Below, in pieces: positions 24,701 to 33,110 of a DNA stretch of 64,000 nt. The position numbers and the translations under genes are program-made. Origin of the DNA: a virus. The stretch's first letter is position 1, and each line of letters opens with the position of its first letter. The notes below the pieces were generated by a model. It saw only the letters and a program-made list of their open reading frames with translations. It was not told where the DNA came from and searched no databases. Location: positions 49,704 to 113,703 of IMG/VR virus record IMGVR_UViG_3300044730_000313. One strand, written 5' to 3'.

Positions 24701-27294
24701 TATTCTTTCTTAGGTTTCTTTGCTCTTCCTTTTGCGTTCTCTTTAGCTATGGCCAAATCATTTTTCTGATTCTCACGAGCCACTTGCAGTTTCTCCCTTT
24801 CGAGAGCAAGCTTTTCAGCAGCCAGTCTGTTCTTTGTACCAATGTCTGCCATCTTTATTTGGTAATCCTTATCTGTTCTTTCTCTTTCTGCAGCTAACTT
24901 ACTGACTTCCAACACATCAGGAACTCCTGACTCATCTACATCAGAGAGCCCCATACCCATGGATTTAGCTTCAGCATTAATCAGGGCAATCTCTTTCTTG
25001 TTGATACGGTCAAGCTCGTTCTGGTAGTTTTCGTTAGCAATGTCTTGTTCCTTCTGTATTTGAGCTTGTTGAATCTGGGCTTGAGCAATCTGACCTTGTT
25101 GTTCAACTTGTTGTTGCTGGATTTGCAACTGTTGTTCTTGCATAGCCTGTTGTCTGTCACGCAAGTCTTTGAACACTTTCTTCATAGCTCTCATAGACTT
25201 GGTGCTGTACAGCTCAATCACATCATATAGAGATCCACCATTCTGCATCAAAGGTTGGGCCAATTGACGAAGCTCATTGAACATTTGTGTATCCTCAGGA
25301 CGATTTGTCAAGAACACCTTTAGGTCACGAAACTTAAGGTCTGATCCATTAACAGAAACAAAAGCTGATTCACCCTCGTTAGTAATATAGCTGAGTGTGG
25401 ATTGAGGCTTCTTACTTTCTACATACAGAGCTGCATCAATGATTGCTTGATAGAGCTGACCCATTACATATTCGTGTGCTATAAACAGAGGTTCTGTCTG
25501 AGCATAAGATTGTTGTACAGCCGTGTTTACACCTGTAGCAGATTCACTAGCTGTAATAGATCCCATACGTTGTCTACTCATCCCTACGAGTTCCCAACAC
25601 TCATTCTTAAGCTGTTGGGCTAATGTATAACGAGATTGGATTTCCTGTGTTCTGGTGAGGTCAATATCTCTAAACTGGTTGAAGCTAGATGGACTCTTCA
25701 GGTTCTCAGGAGAGTCATCAATAAACACAACACCACGGTTGCGTGCTTCCATTTCCCAGATGTCTAATGCATCTTGACCATCACCATCCTTTGGAACAGG
25801 GATGTGCCTGATGGATGTCAAATACACCTTACCCACTTCCTTCTCTAGTAACTTATAAAGCTGGTTCATACATACATTGTACAACACTTGGAAAGGCTTC
25901 ATTAAATCAACCAGAGATTTAGCTTCTGTATTCTTCACCTCAAAGGTGATACCAATAATAGGGCAGTAGTTAAGAAGCTTAAATGGTTTAACATGATATA
26001 TGTCTGGACCAATCTTTGTTCCCTGATACCATTGATTAATCCATCCCCATTCTAGTGATTGTTGTGTAGGAACAGTGCCACTTTTATAATTTTCATCTAC
26101 GAGAACAGATTGTTCGTTACCAAGTTCATCTAAATAAATGAGTTTACCAATCTTCTTCTTGCTCATCCAATAACAACGAACAACAACATATTTATATCCA
26201 AATGAACTAACGTTTGATGTTAGCCCTAAGAAGTCTTTTAGTCCATCACTATTCTCCTTCATTTCTGATTCAATAATCATACGCGTTTGAAGGACCAGTG
26301 GGTCAAATGTATCGTATGTTACTGAGTCAATACCAGGCACCACATTTGGATTGCCCAAATTAGACTCACGTACATTGATAAGTCCATAGTCTTGAAGTGA
26401 GCTCCTAAGGTGATCAATTTCTTCTTTAGTGAGGTCAGGAATACTTTCAATGATTTCTGAAAGCTCCATAACTTGCACTGTACCAGCGGCATAAGCCCCC
26501 TGAGCTCTACCTGTAGGATCAGAGATATACTTACGATCAGGAGTTGTAAGAAACCAAGTGTTCTTAGGGTTAGCCACCTCAACATTAAATCCAAGCTTTG
26601 AGTTGTCTTCATATATGTGATAGAATTCTCTTCCAGAAATCAACATGTCACGAAATGCATCTTCACTCTTTTCCTTCATGTTGAATTCAGCTTTCTGACA
26701 AGTGAGTACGTGGTTAGCCCACTTCTCAGCCACAGAGGTGTAACTGTCTAACACCTCTTTCACTTCATCCATTGTCATTTGCTGCACCTCATCATCAGAA
26801 AGCTCTTGACCATTTATAGCAGCATTTGCTAGGATTTGTTGTCTAGCTCTTCCAATCACGTATTGCTGAAGGATTTCTGTTTTGAACTCGAGCTCTTCAG
26901 ACTTACTATCATCATCAAATGCTTTCACCCTGAATGTATCAGGGCGTTTACTTATTTCACCCACTAGTTCATTAACAGGGGTGGTGATGATGGAATACAT
27001 CTTTACATATGCAGGAAGTTGAAGGTCAGCTGTAAGTACATCTGTAAAGCTTCTCACCTGTGGTTCTTGATAGAAGTCTTCCATCCTCAGGATGCCCTTC
27101 ATTAGGTCATAGTTCTTTACAAACGTGTCACGGTTCTTTACAAACTCAGCATAAGCCTTGTTTGCAAAGTAGTCCATAGTGTTCTTTATCCAGCTTTCGT
27201 CCTGCTTTTCCTTGTCCGTTTTAAACTGGTCAGGAAATATGTTAAGATAGGCATACCTAATGGTAGCATCTTTCGTATATCTAATAATTGCCAT
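24700..27294 (-). CDS. Portal protein
   Basis: An 864-residue protein directly downstream of the large terminase (one-base overlap), the standard place of the portal. The N-terminus includes TDVLTADLQLPAYVKMYSIITTPVNELVGEI and a helical arm. The middle carries QRMGSITASESATGVNTAVQQSYAQTEPLF, a segment style typical of large portals. The C-terminal ~150 residues are a Gln-rich coiled coil with a basic end, probably the barrel/crown region. The size matches crAss-like portals. Portals form the dodecameric DNA channel at one capsid vertex and dock the terminase. Confidence 0.8.
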   Translation of the reverse strand: MAIIRYTKDATIRYAYLNIFPDQFKTDKEKQDESWIKNTMDYFANKAYAEFVKNRDTFVKNYDLMKGILRMEDFYQEPQVRSFTDVLTADLQLPAYVKMYSIITTPVNELVGEISKRPDTFRVKAFDDDSKSEELEFKTEILQQYVIGRARQQILANAAINGQELSDDEVQQMTMDEVKEVLDSYTSVAEKWANHVLTCQKAEFNMKEKSEDAFRDMLISGREFYHIYEDNSKLGFNVEVANPKNTWFLTTPDRKYISDPTGRAQGAYAAGTVQVMELSEIIESIPDLTKEEIDHLRSSLQDYGLINVRESNLGNPNVVPGIDSVTYDTFDPLVLQTRMIIESEMKENSDGLKDFLGLTSNVSSFGYKYVVVRCYWMSKKKIGKLIYLDELGNEQSVLVDENYKSGTVPTQQSLEWGWINQWYQGTKIGPDIYHVKPFKLLNYCPIIGITFEVKNTEAKSLVDLMKPFQVLYNVCMNQLYKLLEKEVGKVYLTSIRHIPVPKDGDGQDALDIWEMEARNRGVVFIDDSPENLKSPSSFNQFRDIDLTRTQEIQSRYTLAQQLKNECWELVGMSRQRMGSITASESATGVNTAVQQSYAQTEPLFIAHEYVMGQLYQAIIDAALYVESKKPQSTLSYITNEGESAFVSVNGSDLKFRDLKVFLTNRPEDTQMFNELRQLAQPLMQNGGSLYDVIELYSTKSMRAMKKVFKDLRDRQQAMQEQQLQIQQQQVEQQGQIAQAQIQQAQIQKEQDIANENYQNELDRINKKEIALINAEAKSMGMGLSDVDESGVPDVLEVSKLAAERERTDKDYQIKMADIGTKNRLAAEKLALEREKLQVARENQKNDLAIAKENAKGRAKKPKKE

Positions 27295-29318
27295 TATGAG
27301 AACAATTTACTTTTTTTTCTTGGGAATAATCCTCTTGATTCTGTGAATAGCTGGTTTTTCTTATTTGGTCTAAAGAATGCTTTTAATCTGTCATCTCCTG
27401 ACCCACCCACCTTTCCAAGTATGGGGTCCATTTTAAGAGCCTGTGCAATAGCTAGCTCTGCAGCCACAATACGGTCAAAGTTACCCTGATCGTTATACTG
27501 AATTATCTCTTCCAGCAGAACAGGATCAAATATCTTAGACACACCTGTCACCTCTTTAATAATGTCACCATCTTCATTCTTTTCCTGATATACAACAGCC
27601 TCCATATACTTCTTGAGACAGTTGTGCAGATAGTCTCTTATCTTATCTGCTGAGCGGTGCACTCCATACTCACGTTTGACGGTAGTACCAGGCACCACTT
27701 CTTTCAACCATTCAGGTTGTTTCTCAAGGTAGTGTGCATCTCCTTTAGCTTTCATATATTCTATAAAGGAGATGTCATCATTTTCACACAGTGTTCGTGC
27801 GTTATAATACTTGATTAGAAGTCTAGCCTGTTCTTCCCAGGTTTCCTTCTTATCAGGTCTTGCACAATACGAAGCTACGAACATATCTTGGTATTTCTCA
27901 CCAGTGATGTCGTGCATTCTCTTATAAATATATACAGACCCCAAAGATGTAGAATAGGCAGCTTGTCCTTGTCTATAAGGGTCAACTCCTGCTACATAGA
28001 GTCCGTATGGTGGGTTTTCTAAAGGAAACTCATATATCACTACAGGGGCATCCTTTAAATCACTGCTTTTCAGAGGGAAGTTGGTAATGGGTTGTTTATC
28101 TGTAAACTCATGACTAATCTTCTCTCCATCATGGAACAATATAACAGGGGTGCCTGTACGTTCTTGACCAATAAGTCTAGCTTTCTGACGTTTAGCTGCT
28201 TCTATGTCAAATATGTTGGTGTCCTCATTTAGGAAGATGTCATCCACCTCAAGTGGGTAGTACATCTTCTCTTTTAGGTAGGCCACTCTATCTCCAGCCT
28301 TTTTAAGGCGTTCTAAATTACCCTCTGTAATTTCTTTAGCCTTATCCTCATTGCTCACCAGCATCCTTACATTATGTAGGTCGCTGTCCTTGGGCTGATC
28401 TAGGAATGCTCCAAGTGTACTTTCTTCCTTAGCCTCCATTCGATATTTATACGAAATAAACAGGCCATGAATACGTTTCTCATCCTTCTCATTGTTATAC
28501 GTAAGGAAGTTAAAGTTGTCTACATCAAACATGAGGCTCTTGGCATCCATGAATCGCTTCATGTCACCACCAGTCCCAGTAAGAATTGGAGAGCACCCCC
28601 ATCCATAAGGAGTTGTAAAACCTGGCACAGCTGCCTGAAATCCTCGGAGAAAATTACCCTTACCAATCTCATCTATAATTAATTTACGGGGTTTGGTACC
28701 AGCAATAGCTTCCTCATTGTTACCCTCATCCAGGTTACGGATGAGAATCTGAGAGAAGGGTATACGTTCTCCTGATTTGGTCTTAATACCTAGGGTGACT
28801 TGGTTTTTCCAGTTATCCTCAACCCTTTGCCATCTCCATGCTTCAGGCAAAAAGTTAAGGCCCTTGTCCAGCTTATCCGTGATCAGCTTTATATCGGGGG
28901 CATTCAACCCAGCGATCACATTCTGGGAATTCTCATCAAATGTAGCGCCCCACCCTATGTAAGAAGCCTCGAGTACAGACTTGGCAAAACGTCGAATTCC
29001 TAGTATCACTAGTCCTTTCTTGTCTTGTTGAGCCCTCTCTATTTCGTTTGTCACAATCCACTCATTATCACGAAGGAGTGGGTTGGCATATTTCTGTGAT
29101 ATTCTACCACGTTCATCAATAACATCCACCTCTGTGTGCCATATGTTTAGGTGCCAGTAGAGGAAAGGGTTGATAAACACCCCGTTCATCATAGCACCGT
29201 TTAAGCATATATTCCTATGGAAGTCAAAAAAGGGTTTGTATTCTGCAGACTCACGGTCAGGAATACGCCCCTGGTTTATATACCAGTCTTTGTAATCTAT
29301 GCTTTGTATGTCACTCAT
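27294..29318 (-). CDS. terL: Terminase large subunit
   Basis: A 674-residue DNA-packaging motor. Walker A is at residues 107-114 (GIRRFAKS, with Lys113) and Walker B at 213-219 (LIIDEIG). The C-terminal nuclease domain begins near AGVDPYRQGQ (about 440), with a further acidic site in LCENDDISF (about 505) and a late Asp in GNFDRIVAAELAIA (about 630). The ATPase pumps DNA into the prohead and the RNase-H-like domain cuts concatemers. No small terminase was identified, although the small genes upstream are candidates. Confidence 0.9.
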   Translation of the reverse strand: MSDIQSIDYKDWYINQGRIPDRESAEYKPFFDFHRNICLNGAMMNGVFINPFLYWHLNIWHTEVDVIDERGRISQKYANPLLRDNEWIVTNEIERAQQDKKGLVILGIRRFAKSVLEASYIGWGATFDENSQNVIAGLNAPDIKLITDKLDKGLNFLPEAWRWQRVEDNWKNQVTLGIKTKSGERIPFSQILIRNLDEGNNEEAIAGTKPRKLIIDEIGKGNFLRGFQAAVPGFTTPYGWGCSPILTGTGGDMKRFMDAKSLMFDVDNFNFLTYNNEKDEKRIHGLFISYKYRMEAKEESTLGAFLDQPKDSDLHNVRMLVSNEDKAKEITEGNLERLKKAGDRVAYLKEKMYYPLEVDDIFLNEDTNIFDIEAAKRQKARLIGQERTGTPVILFHDGEKISHEFTDKQPITNFPLKSSDLKDAPVVIYEFPLENPPYGLYVAGVDPYRQGQAAYSTSLGSVYIYKRMHDITGEKYQDMFVASYCARPDKKETWEEQARLLIKYYNARTLCENDDISFIEYMKAKGDAHYLEKQPEWLKEVVPGTTVKREYGVHRSADKIRDYLHNCLKKYMEAVVYQEKNEDGDIIKEVTGVSKIFDPVLLEEIIQYNDQGNFDRIVAAELAIAQALKMDPILGKVGGSGDDRLKAFFRPNKKNQLFTESRGLFPRKKSKLFS

Positions 29319-29650
29319 CGTCTGCTTCTAAGAAAGTCTTCAGCCATTGAGCTCAACTCTCCGTTACCTCTCACCTCCACCTTAGCTTCTTCTTTCTCAC
29401 GCAGTTTTTCTACAACCTCCAGAAGAGCAAGGTAGTTTTTCATCGTTTCTTGGATGAACTTACCCTGTGCCTCAATGGAGGCAATCACCATGGGTATCAT
29501 TCCTCCTTTAGACGTTGGTTTCCACTCTACACGGTCTTTTAGTTCGTGCAGAGGATTAGCATCCACATAAGCCTTCCAGCTTCGTAGTTGCTGCTCAGCC
29601 CAATCGAGCTCAGCATTTATGTATGTAGTTTTCTTAATAGTCTTCGCCAT
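29315..29650 (-). CDS. Helical protein upstream of terminase
   Basis: A 111-residue, highly charged, mostly helical protein (ELDWAEQQLRSWKAYVDANPLHELKDRVEWKP). Its stop overlaps the terminase ATG (four bases) and its start overlaps the 93-residue gene. No domain was recognised. Position and helical nature make it a candidate small terminase or packaging accessory; this is an inference from position. Confidence 0.6.
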   Translation of the reverse strand: MAKTIKKTTYINAELDWAEQQLRSWKAYVDANPLHELKDRVEWKPTSKGGMIPMVIASIEAQGKFIQETMKNYLALLEVVEKLREKEEAKVEVRGNGELSSMAEDFLRSRR

Positions 29651-29915
29651 CTTGCTCTTTTAAAATGTCATCCAGATTCATGCCATCTTTTATAATCTGG
29701 TCAAGTTCACTGTCATCTGTATGAGGAACATCTAGCTCTAGCTGTGACTTATACTTGTCTAGAGCAAAAAGTATCTCTTTATCTGTCAGCCCCCATATAT
29801 CTCCATACTCATCTAGCGCTGTGGCTAGGTGTCTACCCATATTATAATTGGGATAGGCAGTGTGTAGTTGTTGGAGAAGTGTGAGTATCTGACTATAATA
29901 ACTTGCCTTTCTCAT
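29634..29915 (-). CDS. Small protein of the packaging operon
   Basis: A 93-residue protein (MRKASYYSQILTLLQQLHTAYPNYNMGRHLATALDEYGDIWGLTDKEILFALDKYKSQLE-type helices, acidic C-terminus DDILKEQDGEDY). It overlaps the 111-residue gene by 17 bases. The function is unknown. Confidence 0.6.
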   Translation of the reverse strand: MRKASYYSQILTLLQQLHTAYPNYNMGRHLATALDEYGDIWGLTDKEILFALDKYKSQLELDVPHTDDSELDQIIKDGMNLDDILKEQDGEDY

Positions 29916-29919
29916 CAGC

Positions 29920-30102
29920 TTATTTTACTATCAAGCCAGCGCTTGCAGCAGATAGCCTATCTAATCCTGGTGAAACAACACTCTTGATTAGTTTAGCTAT
30001 TTCTTCATTAGCTAGCGTTTTTACATCATCTGAAATACCTGGTGTGGCAACTAGAGCTCCTAGTTTTTCAATAACCACCCATGCTTCTACTACTGGATTC
30101 AT
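29920..30102 (-). CDS. Small helical protein
   Basis: A 60-residue, Ala/Val-rich amphipathic protein (MNPVVEAWVVIEKLGALVATPGISDDVKTLANEEIAKLIK). Its ATG overlaps the stop of the preceding gene by four bases, which supports co-translation. It is too polar for a clear membrane segment. The function is unknown. Confidence 0.55.
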   Translation of the reverse strand: MNPVVEAWVVIEKLGALVATPGISDDVKTLANEEIAKLIKSVVSPGLDRLSAASAGLIVK

Positions 30103-30356
30103 ATTAATTGGTTTAAATCTTCGTCATCAAGTTTTTTAGAAGGGTCAATTTCCACCTCTACGTCAAAGTTAATATCCTCTTTATCACCCTTGGTGTAATA
30201 GTCTTCCTTGATAGCAATTCCTATATTATCTTGCAGCTCGTCAGGAACTCCTATAATATCCACAAAATCAGCGCCTTTATTCCAAGCGTCTGTAAGCACC
30301 TCAATGAATAGCTTCAGAGGTATCTTCTTAAGGGTGATTTCTTGTCTATTTTCCAT
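30099..30356 (-). CDS. Small conserved-type protein, acidic C-terminus
   Basis: An 85-residue protein (MENRQEITLKKIPLKLFIEVLTDAWNKGADFVDIIGVPDELQDNIGIAI) with an acidic tail. It overlaps its neighbours by 4 and 11 bases in a compact operon. No domain was recognised. Confidence 0.6.
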   Translation of the reverse strand: MENRQEITLKKIPLKLFIEVLTDAWNKGADFVDIIGVPDELQDNIGIAIKEDYYTKGDKEDINFDVEVEIDPSKKLDDEDLNQLI

Positions 30357-30636
30357 TGCTTTTCATTTCTTCTTCCTGGTCTGGTGTAACCAACGCTATC
30401 CACTTTTCTAATGGACAGGCACATGAGAGGCATTTGGTTTTAGCAGACAGGGTGCACCCACAATGTGTACAATGTGCATCTGGTCTGACGCTTTTATAAT
30501 TCTTTCTGTTTCTGGAGTGGTATTCACACCCCTCACAGATGGTCAACCTTTGTTCACTCGTCTCTTTTATCGTGCTCCTCAACTTTTTGGGCGGCAGCAG
30601 GTTGTTCCTCCACCCCTCGTAAATCTGGGAAATCAT
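30346..30636 (-). CDS. Zinc-ribbon protein
   Basis: A 96-residue protein with CEGCEYHS near residue 34, CTHCGC near 56 and CLSCACPLEKW near 69: three Cys pairs, as in small phage zinc-ribbon proteins with a terminal CPxxKW. It probably binds nucleic acid or a protein partner. The first 83 bases overlap the HU-like gene in another frame, which is a long overlap. No internal ATG before the Cys pairs offers a shorter product. Confidence 0.65.
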   Translation of the reverse strand: MISQIYEGWRNNLLPPKKLRSTIKETSEQRLTICEGCEYHSRNRKNYKSVRPDAHCTHCGCTLSAKTKCLSCACPLEKWIALVTPDQEEEMKSNGK

Positions 30637-31012
30637 ATGTCTTTGGTTTTAAGTCTCTTATGTTATCCAGCGCTGTTTGCAGCTTTAATCCAGCTGCCCT
30701 TCTTTTGGCTTCTGGCAATGTTTCGTCCACCGCCTTCTTCTCAAACAGGGCCTTTTGGCTTAAGTATTTCTGCATGGTTTTCACTGCCTTCCCATCATTA
30801 AAAAAGAACTTCCCAAACCCACTGATTTCCAAGCTCTTGTGTTGATGTGTAGCCTCGTTAGCGCTTTGGAACTGGTGATTGACAACAGCCTCAATGGTTT
30901 TTTCACTAATCATAAGCTTTACAGCCATCTTCCTAATCAGATAGTCTTTGACAGACAGACTAATAGGCTTATCCGTGAACAAGTCTGATTTCAAGGGTGA
31001 TGTCATTGTCAA
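30554..31012 (-). CDS. HU/IHF-like DNA-binding protein
   Basis: A 152-residue protein. Residues 17-72 follow the HU/IHF layout: a helical N-terminus (LSVKDYLIRKMAVKLMISEKTIEAVVNHQFQSANEA) then HKSLEISGFGKFFFNDGKA, corresponding to the GFGxF turn before the DNA-binding arms. A helical, Ala/Lys/Glu-rich extension of ~75 residues follows. An IHF-like gene upstream of terminase is typical of crAss-like phages, and it may help packaging or late transcription. A second ATG two codons in (31006) is an equally good start. Confidence 0.65.
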   Translation of the reverse strand: MTMTSPLKSDLFTDKPISLSVKDYLIRKMAVKLMISEKTIEAVVNHQFQSANEATHQHKSLEISGFGKFFFNDGKAVKTMQKYLSQKALFEKKAVDETLPEAKRRAAGLKLQTALDNIRDLKPKTYDFPDLRGVEEQPAAAQKVEEHDKRDE

Positions 31013-31316
31013 AGTTTAATGTGATGCGTGGATTCACCTTCACCTTTGTCCCATCCTTCACCAACACCCCCAGTTTTTTAAGCCTAGAAATGATGTTATT
31101 TATGGAGGCATTGGTGGTGCCATATCTCTCACAGAAGTCCTTGCGTATATTGGCATAAGAGATGTTGCCCCTTACAGCAGCAAAGGCTAAGAGCTGTAAT
31201 TCCCTTTGTGTCAGCTTTAAATCGTTCACAGCAGACAGAATGGTGTAATACCTCTCAGCTAGAAGGACATTATCCCCTTCTTGTTTCCTTAGCTTCTGTA
31301 ATACAATGTTCTTCAT
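30969..31316 (-). CDS. Winged-helix transcription regulator
   Basis: A 115-residue protein, the first gene of the minus-strand arm. Residues 37-85 (LTQRELQLLAFAAVRGNISYANIRKDFCERYGTTNASINNIISRLKKLGVLVK) form a helix-turn-helix plus wing, similar to LuxR/MarR-type DNA-binding domains. A short beta C-terminus follows. Its place next to the divergent promoter region and a Bacteroidetes-type promoter suggests that it controls the virion operon or the early arm. Which promoter it binds is unknown. Confidence 0.7.
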   Translation of the reverse strand: MKNIVLQKLRKQEGDNVLLAERYYTILSAVNDLKLTQRELQLLAFAAVRGNISYANIRKDFCERYGTTNASINNIISRLKKLGVLVKDGTKVKVNPRITLNFDNDITLEIRLVHG

Positions 31317-31330
31317 AGATTTAGTTAGTA

Positions 31331-31362
31331 CAAAGATAGGAACTATTTATAACATGGTCAAA
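31331..31362 (-). promoter_or_regulatory. Bacteroidetes-type promoter of the virion arm
   Basis: Minus strand: TTTG (31359-31362), exactly 20 bases, TATCTTTG (31331-31338), 15 bases before the winged-helix gene ATG. Both boxes match the Bacteroidetes sigma consensus. Confidence 0.75.
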
Positions 31363-31798
31363 TACAATCTTTTATGCTATTGCTATATTATGTCTTATTT
31401 CCCTTATTCCCGTCTACCAGAAGCCATAAAAAAGCTTTATATCTAAAGGATGTATAGAATAATAACCCGCCCTCCACCCCAAAGTTACAACATCCTTCAG
31501 ATAGGTTCCAAATTTATTTTTTGCACACGGTAGTGAAAAACGCTACCTAGCGCAAAATTTTAGTCAACCTATCCCTTGACAAACACTCCCCTATAGTAAA
31601 GCTCTAGCTTGACATTCCCCCCTACCAGGTTCCACGTGAAACAGATCCCCCCTGTTTTTTACCCCCTGGAAAAACCCCCCTATCCGTGAGGGGGGAGCTT
31701 ACTCCACACCAAGGACCGGGGGGCAATGTGCGCGGTGGGAGCCACCCCCCGTGTAATTCGTTAACAAGGAGCCACCTTGTAAAAAACTGTCGAATTTT
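31363..31798. other. Divergent intergenic region, origin or control region candidate
   Basis: A 436-base gene-free region between the two arms. It holds a GGTAGTG/CGCTACC hairpin (31529-31547, AAAAA loop), two CTTGACA sequences 33 bases apart (31575 and 31608), the parS-like palindrome, several runs of five to seven C or G between 31617 and 31750, a GGTGG/CCACC hairpin nested beside G6 and C6 tracts (31718-31750), and an ACAAGG/CCTTGT hairpin (31764-31780) just before the early gene, overlapping an AGGAG. No plus-strand promoter matching the consensus was found. The density of repeats and palindromes suggests a replication origin or regulatory hub. Confidence 0.5.
31629..31642. promoter_or_regulatory. 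parS-like ParB-binding palindrome
   Basis: GTTCCACGTGAAAC fits GTTYCACGTGRAAC, the core of bacterial parS centromere sites bound by ParB. Only the middle Y/R positions differ between the arms. No ParA or ParB gene occurs in the window, so host ParB would be the reader. Confidence 0.6.
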
Positions 31799-32245
31799 AT
31801 GTCACAAGAACTGCGTGTTAAATCAGGTGTTTGGTCAGCAAAAGGCAACTTCACAGCTCGTACAGCTTATGGCCAAACTTTCTTCGTCCACAGAAACCAA
31901 ATGACCGAGTTGGGTTATGAGAACAAACAGGACGAAAGTGGGAAATGGTCTAATCCTACAGTTAAGTTCCCATTCTATGCTGTCGTAGACACAAGCATGA
32001 TTGGTCAGCTTGACAAGGATGGCAATCCTGCGGTTGGAGAAGATGGCAAGCCTGTCCAAGTTGCTCGCATCAACGCACTCTCAGTGTTCAAAGACCTCGA
32101 TGAGTTGAAAGCTTGTGCAATCGAAGAGCGTACTATTGGTTCAGACATCGAACTTGCAGTACAGCAGCACATTCGCAGCAAGGCTAGCACAGCTGGTCTC
32201 AGCGAGCAGGCTATCAGCAGCATTCTTGCTAACTCACTCGTGTAA
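31799..32245 (+). CDS. First gene of the early arm, unknown 148-residue protein
   Basis: Product begins MSQELRVKSGVWSAKGNFTARTAYGQTFFVHRNQM and ends in a helical region (SDIELAVQQHIRSKASTAGLSEQAISSILANSLV). Two-part layout: beta-rich N-terminal 100 residues, helical C-terminus. Codon choice (GCT, CGT, GGT, AAC) is more regular than in neighbouring small genes, which suggests high expression. A hairpin lies directly before the start and a strong terminator directly after the stop, so it is a monocistronic unit. No family was recognised. Its position makes it a likely early takeover or abundant DNA- or nucleoid-associated protein. Confidence 0.75.
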   Translation: MSQELRVKSGVWSAKGNFTARTAYGQTFFVHRNQMTELGYENKQDESGKWSNPTVKFPFYAVVDTSMIGQLDKDGNPAVGEDGKPVQVARINALSVFKDLDELKACAIEERTIGSDIELAVQQHIRSKASTAGLSEQAISSILANSLV

Positions 32246-32253
32246 TGATTTAC

Positions 32254-32290
32254 GAAAGTGTCCTCAATCAGGGGACACTTTCTTTTATTC
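32254..32290 (+). terminator. Strong intrinsic terminator of the first early gene
   Basis: GAAAGTGTCC (32254-32263) pairs perfectly with GGACACTTTC (32273-32282), followed by TTTTATT. It isolates the 148-residue gene from the downstream RNA region. Confidence 0.85.
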
Positions 32291-32394
32291 ATTATATATA
32301 TGGGTGGGTAAACATGAAATGTTGATTGGGTGGGACTATAATCGATGCACAATGTATTGATTTTGTGTGAGTTAGAGAGTGGCTGTGTAACCCA

Positions 32395-32800
32395 TTGCAC
32401 CTTTTAGGGGGTAAAACCAGACATTGCTAATATGCATGTCTACAAAGAATATATATAGCATTAACCTAGCTAGCATATACATGGGAGAAATTTATTGTCA
32501 CATTCTATGTATGTTAACAAACCAGCCACTGTATAGTCTACGGGCTAGGTGTGGAGACAGTTGAGTGTAATGGAAACTATTACTATCTATCGCCATTATG
32601 CAATATAACCAGAATGATAGTGGGCAGCCTGGGAAGACAGGCATTAATGCACCATCCTAGCTTCCCAAGGGCTAGCGGTTGTAATATCCAATTGGAGGTA
32701 AAGATGCGAGTAGGACAATGCTGCCTTTAACCCAGCGAGCCCTCGATTTCAAGAACGCCAGTTCTTGTATTACAACTGAGTGCAGAGGGATATGTATAGG
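32395..32800 (+). ncRNA. Candidate structured non-coding RNA
   Basis: The 655 bases at 32246-32900 contain no convincing gene. The part from about 32400 to 32780 is full of complementary segments in order: TTTTA/TAAAA (32402-32416); AGACAT/ATGTCT (32419-32441); CCAGCC with GGCTAGG (32522-32549); GTGTAATGG with CCATTATGC (32565-32601, two G-U); TGGGAAG/CTTCCCA (32630-32667). Last comes a nine-base stem GTTGTAATA (32678-32686) with TATTACAAC (32768-32776). It encloses three directly abutting hairpins: TCC/GGA (32687-32696), GGTAAAG with CTTTAACC (32697-32732) and a perfect seven-base CAAGAAC/GTTCTTG (32750-32767). It lacks tRNA landmarks. The strand is inferred from the plus-strand arm. It may be a large ornate phage RNA of the GOLLD/ROOL kind or a new class. 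Confidence 0.6.
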
Positions 32801-32900
32801 TGTTCATCTGTTCTACTTCATAGAATAGAGGCTTTTTGGTGATGCAAAACCATATATTTTTATCTAAATCCTTATTAATCAATCATTTAAACTAATTAAC

Positions 32901-33110
32901 ATGAAGTATTTGTTAAAGCTACTGTTCATGACAGTGGCATTCCTTGTTGTAGCACCAGGTGTATTGTTATATTGCCTGTGGCACCTTGATCTCAGCACAT
33001 TTAGAATCATGTGGTTTGATCAGAAAATGATCATTAGAGAGCCTATGTACAAATTGTTTAACATTAAAATTATGGGTTATGGCACTAAGCCTCAATCATT
33101 CAGAGCATGA
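32901..33110 (+). CDS. Small membrane protein
   Basis: A 69-residue protein with one strong transmembrane segment at residues 4-27 (LLKLLFMTVAFLVVAPGVLLYCLW), a short basic N-terminus and a ~40-residue polar C-terminus. It is the first gene after the RNA region and has an A-rich leader. It is probably an inner-membrane protein; host takeover, exclusion or lysis timing are possible roles but unproven. Confidence 0.6.
   Translation: MKYLLKLLFMTVAFLVVAPGVLLYCLWHLDLSTFRIMWFDQKMIIREPMYKLFNIKIMGYGTKPQSFRA

Noticed and set aside
31560-31625. Sigma-70 promoter from the TTGACA sequences in the divergent region
   Set aside because: No -10 box at 16-18 bases from either TTGACA, and the recognised promoters in this phage follow the Bacteroidetes consensus instead.
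32005-32400. 131-codon minus-strand frame opposite the first early gene
   Set aside because: It runs antisense through the 148-residue gene, its terminator and the RNA region, with no supporting neighbour or leader.
32697-32776. Possible tRNA within the structured RNA region
   Set aside because: Stem lengths and loops do not fit (nine-base closing stem, ten-base first hairpin, four-base last loop). No GTTC-type T-loop, no CCA end and no anticodon arm of seven-base loop.
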